Origin: Microbacterium sp. T2.11-28
GTDB lineage: Bacteria; Actinomycetota; Actinomycetes; Actinomycetales; Microbacteriaceae
Length of the DNA stretch: 49,048 bases
NCBI RefSeq assembly: GCF_950097975.1
Contig: NZ_CATNHF010000005.1
Location: 1 to 49,048, forward strand
Direction: 5' to 3'
Part shown: positions 46,697 to 49,048 of the stretch, piece after piece
Numbering within the stretch: the stretch's first letter is position 1
Layout of the letters: each line of letters starts with the position of its first letter
Program-made: the position numbers and the translations under genes
Notes under the pieces: generated by a model
Database searches by the model: none
Told to the model about the DNA's origin: nothing
The model's input: only the letters and a program-made list of their open reading frames with translations

Positions 46697-48745
46697 ATGA
46701 CCGACACCCTCACCGCCGACCTCGCCGCCGCGACGCCCGCCGCACCGGCGCACCCGCTCGCCTCCCTGACCGCCGCCGAGATCGAGGCGGTGCGCGCCAT
46801 CGTCCTCGACCTGCCGACCACGACCGACCGCACGCGGTTCGCGTACGTCGGACTGGAGGAGCCCGCCAAGGGCGAGATCCTCGCGTGGGAGCAGGGCGGC
46901 CCGGCCCCCGAGCGGCGTGCCCGCGTCCAGCTGCTCGACATGACGACCACCCGCTCGAGCGACCTCGTGGTGTCCCTCGGCAGCGGCAGCGTCGTGAGCG
47001 AGCACGTGCTCGACGGCACGGCCGGGCAGCTCCCGATCCTCGACGCCGAGTTCGAGGAGGTCGGTCTCATCGCGGGCGCCGACCCGGAGTGGGTCGCGGC
47101 GCTCGCCGCCCGCGGACTGAGCGTCGACGACGTGGTGCTCGTGCCGCTGTCGGCCGGCCACTACGGCTACGGCGACGAGGAGGGCAAGCGCATCCTCCGC
47201 ACCTTCGCCTTCCAGCAGTTCCACCCGAAGGACCACCCGTGGGCGCACCCCGTCGACGGGCTGACCGCCTACATCGACGTGGCCGCGCGGAAGGTCATCC
47301 GCATCGTCGATACGCCCGGGTTCGAGATCCCGCAGACCAGCGGCAACTTCGACGACCCGGCGCTGCAGGGCCCGCCGCTGGAGGGGCTCAAGCCGATCGA
47401 GATCACCCAGCCGGAGGGTGCGAGCTTCACGGTCGACGACGAGCACGTGACCTGGGGCGACTGGGACCTGCGCATCGGCTTCGACACCCGCGAGGGCCTG
47501 ATCCTCCGCCAGCTGCAGTTCCAGGGGCGACCCGTGATGTACCGCGGATCGATCAGCGAGATGGTCGTGCCCTACGCCGACCCCGCGCCCAACCGGTTCT
47601 GGCAGAACTACTTCGACACCGGCGAGTACCTGTTCGGCCGTTACACCAACGAGCTCGAGCTCGGCTGCGACTGCGTCGGCGACATCACCTACGTCGACGC
47701 CGTCCTCTCCGACGAGCTCGGTTCGCCCCGCACGGTGCGCAACGCCGTCTGCATGCACGAGGAGGACTTCGGGTCGCTGTGGAAGCACACCGACCTCTTC
47801 ACCGGATCCAACGAGGTGCGCCGTCAGCGACGCCTGGTGATCTCCTTCTTCACCACCGTCGGCAACTACGACTACGGGTTCTTCTGGTACCTGTACCTCG
47901 ACGGCACCATCGAGTGCGAGGCCAAGCTCACCGGCATCCTGTTCACCTCGTCGTACCCCGGCGAGGACTACCCCTACGCGTCGCAGGTCGCCCCGGGCCT
48001 GGGTGCGCCCTACCACCAGCACCTCTTCTCCGCGCGACTCGACATGACCGTCGACGGGCAGGCGAACGTCGTCAACGAGATCGACGCCGTGCGGGTGCCG
48101 ATCTCCGAGGGCAACCCGGCGGGCAACGCCTTCACCAAGAAGGTGACGCCGATCGTGAGCGAGGCGGTCTCGGGACGCGTCGCGGACGGATCGGTCGGCC
48201 GCGTCTGGCAGATCGCCTCGACCGAGAAGACGACCTCGCTCGGTCAGCCGACCTCGTACGTCCTGTTCCCGGAGGCGCATCCGATCCTCCTCGCCGACGA
48301 CGCGTCGTCGATCGCCTCGCGGGCGGCGTTCGCGACGAAGAACCTGTTCGTCACCAAGTACGACCCGGCCGAGCGCTACGCCGCGGGCGACTTCGTCAAC
48401 CAGCACCCTGGCGGAGGCGGCATCCCGGAGTTCATCGCGGGCGACGAGCCCCTGGTGGGCGAGGACCTCGTCGTCTGGCACACCTTCGGGCTGACCCACT
48501 TCCCTCGCAACGAGGACTGGCCGGTCATGCCCATGGACTACGCGAAGTTCACGCTCAAGCCGTACAACTTCTTCGAGCGCAACCCCGCGCTGCACATCCC
48601 AGCCCCGGTCTCGGACCACTGCTCGGCGGGCACGGCGGCCGCGCACGCCGGCGGGTACGGTCCCGTCGCCGGTGCGCACGATCACGGTGCCCACGATCAC
48701 GGTGCCCACGATCACGGTGCGCACGGCCACCACGGCCACCACTGA
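46697..48745 (+). CDS. copper-containing primary-amine oxidase with His-rich C-terminal tail
   Basis: A 682-residue copper amine oxidase. The TPQ precursor is Y391 in TVGNYDYG, the catalytic base D295 in MVVPYADPAP, and the copper ligands H440, H442 (YHQH) and H601 (GLTHFPRNEDW). It oxidises primary amines (such as phenethylamine or tyramine) to aldehydes with peroxide and ammonia. No signal peptide is seen, so it is cytoplasmic like the Arthrobacter enzymes. Residues 661-682 form a tail with eleven histidines, AHDHG repeated, beyond the usual end. The downstream gene is incomplete. Confidence 0.9.
   Translation: MTDTLTADLAAATPAAPAHPLASLTAAEIEAVRAIVLDLPTTTDRTRFAYVGLEEPAKGEILAWEQGGPAPERRARVQLLDMTTTRSSDLVVSLGSGSVVSEHVLDGTAGQLPILDAEFEEVGLIAGADPEWVAALAARGLSVDDVVLVPLSAGHYGYGDEEGKRILRTFAFQQFHPKDHPWAHPVDGLTAYIDVAARKVIRIVDTPGFEIPQTSGNFDDPALQGPPLEGLKPIEITQPEGASFTVDDEHVTWGDWDLRIGFDTREGLILRQLQFQGRPVMYRGSISEMVVPYADPAPNRFWQNYFDTGEYLFGRYTNELELGCDCVGDITYVDAVLSDELGSPRTVRNAVCMHEEDFGSLWKHTDLFTGSNEVRRQRRLVISFFTTVGNYDYGFFWYLYLDGTIECEAKLTGILFTSSYPGEDYPYASQVAPGLGAPYHQHLFSARLDMTVDGQANVVNEIDAVRVPISEGNPAGNAFTKKVTPIVSEAVSGRVADGSVGRVWQIASTEKTTSLGQPTSYVLFPEAHPILLADDASSIASRAAFATKNLFVTKYDPAERYAAGDFVNQHPGGGGIPEFIAGDEPLVGEDLVVWHTFGLTHFPRNEDWPVMPMDYAKFTLKPYNFFERNPALHIPAPVSDHCSAGTAAAHAGGYGPVAGAHDHGAHDHGAHDHGAHGHHGHH
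48671..48730 (+). repeat. tandem 15-bp repeat coding the His-rich tail
   Basis: Four units of GGTGCNCACGATCAC (third unit identical to the second, fourth with GGCCAC in place of GATCAC) code AHDHG repeats. The repeat sits inside the amine oxidase gene and is likely to vary in copy number. Confidence 0.8.
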
Positions 48746-48749
48746 GCGC

Positions 48750-49048
48750 GTGGGCGAGGTCCTCCACCTGTGGGCCCTCGCGCCCGCCACGGTCGGCGCG
48801 TGCTGCGTCGCCGCCGACCGTGGCCGCGCGCGGGTGCCCGAATTCGCCGCCGCCGCGCTCATGCTCGTCGCGATGGCCGACGTCGGCACCGGGGCGCGCC
48901 TGATCGCGCCGGTGCTGTGGGCGCTGCTGCTGGTCGTCGGGGCCATGGGCCTGGCGGCGCTGCGGGGCGCACGGCGGCCGCGCCCGGCCGCGGGGGAGCG
49001 GATGCCGCATCCCTCCCGCGCGATGACGGTGATGACGGCGCTCGGCCT
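48750..49048 (+). CDS. partial membrane protein, runs off the window
   Basis: An open frame of at least 99 codons with GTG start follows the oxidase stop by four bases and continues past the edge. It has two hydrophobic segments (PEFAAAALMLVAMADVG and LIAPVLWALLLVVGAMGLAAL) and a Cys-Cys pair near the N-terminus. The sequence up to the edge shows no known domain. The start has no clear ribosome site, so a later start (near 48861) is possible. Confidence 0.5.
   Translation, partial: MGEVLHLWALAPATVGACCVAADRGRARVPEFAAAALMLVAMADVGTGARLIAPVLWALLLVVGAMGLAALRGARRPRPAAGERMPHPSRAMTVMTALG

Noticed and set aside
45071..48946. Very long minus-strand frame opposite the permease and amine oxidase
   Set aside because: It is an antisense by-product of high GC codon bias. 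The plus strand shows the TPQ motif, copper ligands and APC motifs.

Overview
The window is a very GC-rich stretch (roughly 70 percent by eye) of an actinobacterial chromosome, most likely from Microbacteriaceae and probably a Microbacterium-like organism. The signs are GTG and TTG starts, many 4-nt ATGA/GTGA gene overlaps, TANNNT -10 elements placed six bases before leaderless starts, a rifamycin-associated element before helR, a DUF222/HNH protein and two copies of a small protein family typical of Microbacteriaceae. I see no phage, plasmid, CRISPR, rRNA or tRNA genes.

Layout: (1) 39-2761 holds helR, an RNA polymerase rescue ATPase behind a rifamycin-associated element, and a GIY-YIG protein. 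(2) 2762-3178 has no gene but contains overlapping inverted repeats. (3) 3179-8049 holds an agmatine deiminase / amidase / PLP decarboxylase operon divergent from a TetR regulator, with a palindromic operator between them. (4) 8056-9873 is a secreted SpoIVB-type (S55) protein. (5) 10021-23841 is a large polyamine and amine catabolism block: an FAD oxidase / omega-aminotransferase / CoA-acylating semialdehyde dehydrogenase operon divergent from a PucR regulator, then a potADBC importer running straight into an amidohydrolase, a second FAD oxidase and a cupin. (6) 24061-29348 holds small proteins, a CDF transporter coupled to a solute-binding-like lipoprotein, an SDR, a small alarmone synthetase and a flavin reductase. 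(7) 29500-36671 is rich in sulfur functions: a sulfurtransferase, an HNH protein, the DUF4395-metY-FMN reductase operon, and a cystathionine beta-synthase / gamma-lyase pair preceded by a leaderless Cys-rich leader peptide. (8) 36741-41628 holds a DUF1992 protein and a PadR / ABC ATPase / FtsX-like permease operon. (9) 41657-42717 is a second sulfurtransferase bracketed by two related 83-bp palindromic repeats. (10) 42744-48745 is an amine utilisation region: IclR regulator, two APC permeases and a copper amine oxidase with a His-rich tail, with a candidate attenuator between the divergent permeases. An incomplete membrane protein gene reaches the right edge.

The unifying theme is amine nitrogen. 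Polyamines would enter through Pot or APC carriers and be oxidised or transaminated to aldehydes by FAD oxidases, the copper oxidase or the aminotransferase. The aldehydes would then pass to acyl-CoA through the MmsA-type dehydrogenase, with local TetR, PucR and IclR regulators. The second theme is cysteine and methionine metabolism, apparently under cysteine-responsive leader control. Functional links are inferred from gene content. The best leads for something undescribed are the attenuator-like leader at 44998-45071, the Cys-rich leaderless leader peptide at 34392-34421, the paired 83-bp palindromes, and the amidase standing where N-carbamoylputrescine hydrolase is expected.
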